Assembly: GCF_947492965.1 (NCBI RefSeq)
Contig: NZ_CANLOZ010000011.1
Span: 56,949-120,948, forward strand
Length of the DNA: 64,000 bases
Direction: 5' to 3'
Origin: an uncultured Aquimarina sp.
GTDB lineage: Bacteria > Bacteroidota > Bacteroidia > Flavobacteriales > Flavobacteriaceae
Shown here: in pieces, positions 63,667 through 64,000 of the stretch
Layout: every line of letters begins with the position of its first letter
Numbering within the stretch: position 1 is the stretch's first letter
The notes under the pieces: model-generated
The model's database searches: none
Told to the model about the DNA's origin: nothing
The model's input: only the letters and a program-made list of their open reading frames with translations
Program-made: the position numbers and the translations under genes

Positions 63667-63853
63667 ATGTACAAAAAGATGTTATCAATCCAAGGTATTA
63701 ATTAATTAATTACACAAAGAAGAGCGATCCAGTATACATGGTGGTTATCCATCGAGTTGTCCATCCAATGGCAGTGGTGCATCTCAATGTAGACTCATCC
63801 TTCCTGGTTTTCCAGTAGCGCGTATTCGTGGTTGTTGTCTGAGTGCATTTTAG
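63667..63853 (+). pseudogene. Frame-broken double-glycine (bacteriocin-like) precursor gene
   Basis: An ATG at 63667 opens M-Y-K-K-M-L-S-I-Q-G-I-N, stopping at TAA 63703. In the +1 frame from 63710 the sequence continues L-H-K-E-E-R-S-S-I-H-G-G, then Y-P-S-S-C-P-S-N-G-S-G-A-S-Q-C-R and ends I-R-G-C-C-L-S-A-F before TAG 63851. The two parts join as a leader ending in a double glycine plus a four-Cys core, resembling peptide 1 at 45264. The break lies in the ATTA tetranucleotide repeat at 63697-63712. A phase-variable or decayed gene is possible. Confidence 0.6.
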
Positions 63854-63912
63854 TTCTTTGCTGCTATTAGCAGTAAGTGGTATGTATTCTATACAGCTTC
63901 AGTTTACTGCAT

Positions 63913-63946
63913 AAAAAAACCCTTCATTGTCATAATGAAGGGTTTT
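63913..63946 (-). terminator. Terminator of the rRNA operon
   Basis: AACCCTTCATT/AATGAAGGGTT forms an 11-bp stem with a 5-nt loop. Read on the minus strand it is followed by T residues, just after the 5S rRNA end. Confidence 0.85.
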
Positions 63947-63952
63947 CAAGGA

Positions 63953-64000
63953 AGGCGGCGACCTACTCTCCCACGATTGTAGTACCATTGGCGCTAACGG
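63953..64000 (-). rRNA. rrf: 5S ribosomal RNA, 3' part (runs off the window)
   Basis: The minus strand reads AATGGTACTACAATCGTGGG and then AGAGTAGGTCGCCGCC, the conserved 3' end of bacterial 5S rRNA. Transcription comes from the right edge, so an rRNA operon continues outside the window. The exact 3' end is estimated. Confidence 0.9.

Noticed and set aside
1..64000. CRISPR array, insertion sequence or prophage
   Set aside because: No regularly spaced direct repeats, transposase, integrase or phage structural gene (beyond the VgrG spike) was found.

Overview
The window looks like a chromosome segment from a low-GC marine-type Flavobacteriaceae bacterium (Bacteroidota). Evidence: TAnnTTTG-type -7 promoter elements, SCG-type lipoboxes, a TonB-dependent receptor paired with a DUF4249 lipoprotein, LytTR and TPR/AraC regulators, the ribD-dnaA neighbourhood typical of flavobacteria, and the start of an rRNA operon (5S end) at the right edge. 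I recognise the family context but cannot name the genus from sequence alone.

Layout. 0-3.1 kb: four tandem paralogous membrane proteins (YhhN/TMEM86-like), minus strand. 3.1-7.1 kb: ligA, LOG-family protein, prmC and a GNAT, minus strand. 7.2-14.2 kb: LEA14-like lipoprotein, ribD, HAD, EamA and YigZ (plus), a YbgC-type thioesterase (minus), then dnaA, LMW phosphatase and an RsmI-like methylase (plus). 14.2-17.6 kb: transglycosylase-like protein, mltG, GNAT and dapF (minus; cell wall and lysine/DAP). 17.7-26.2 kb: htrA/degP, long-form gap, a coiled-coil membrane protein, trmD, rplS, a 0.94 kb gene-free stretch with a terminator, and monomeric icd. 26.4-30.6 kb: ECF sigma factor, putative anti-sigma, DUF4097-like protein and three outer-membrane beta-barrel proteins. 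31-35.4 kb: TonB receptor/DUF4249 pair, murQ and a small membrane protein.

35.4-45.1 kb is accessory. It holds a tandem duplication carrying two small lipoproteins, then a VgrG / PAAR-like-RHS polymorphic toxin / putative immunity / Lys-rich protein island. 45.2-56 kb is a peptide and regulation region. It has two small Cys-rich double-glycine peptides, an LRR lipoprotein, two exported proteins, a LytTR regulator, a TPR-AraC membrane regulator, four tandem precursor peptides with class I lanthipeptide-type leaders, and a LytTR response regulator/TPR histidine kinase pair. Two palindromes sharing an identical 20-bp core lie before the TPR-AraC gene and before the first precursor. No modification enzyme or exporter gene lies in the window. 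56-64 kb: DinB-fold protein, coiled-coil secreted protein, a Y-family polymerase/DnaE2-like mutagenesis operon behind palindromic operator-like sites, a lipoprotein, a membrane LytTR protein, a frame-broken double-glycine peptide gene, and the 3' end of a 5S rRNA.

The most interesting system is the 49.2-55.8 kb block. It has regulators on both sides of four related precursor peptides ending in a shared STKTxP-type core, plus the perfect palindromes. All function calls come from reading motifs by eye; no database search was run.
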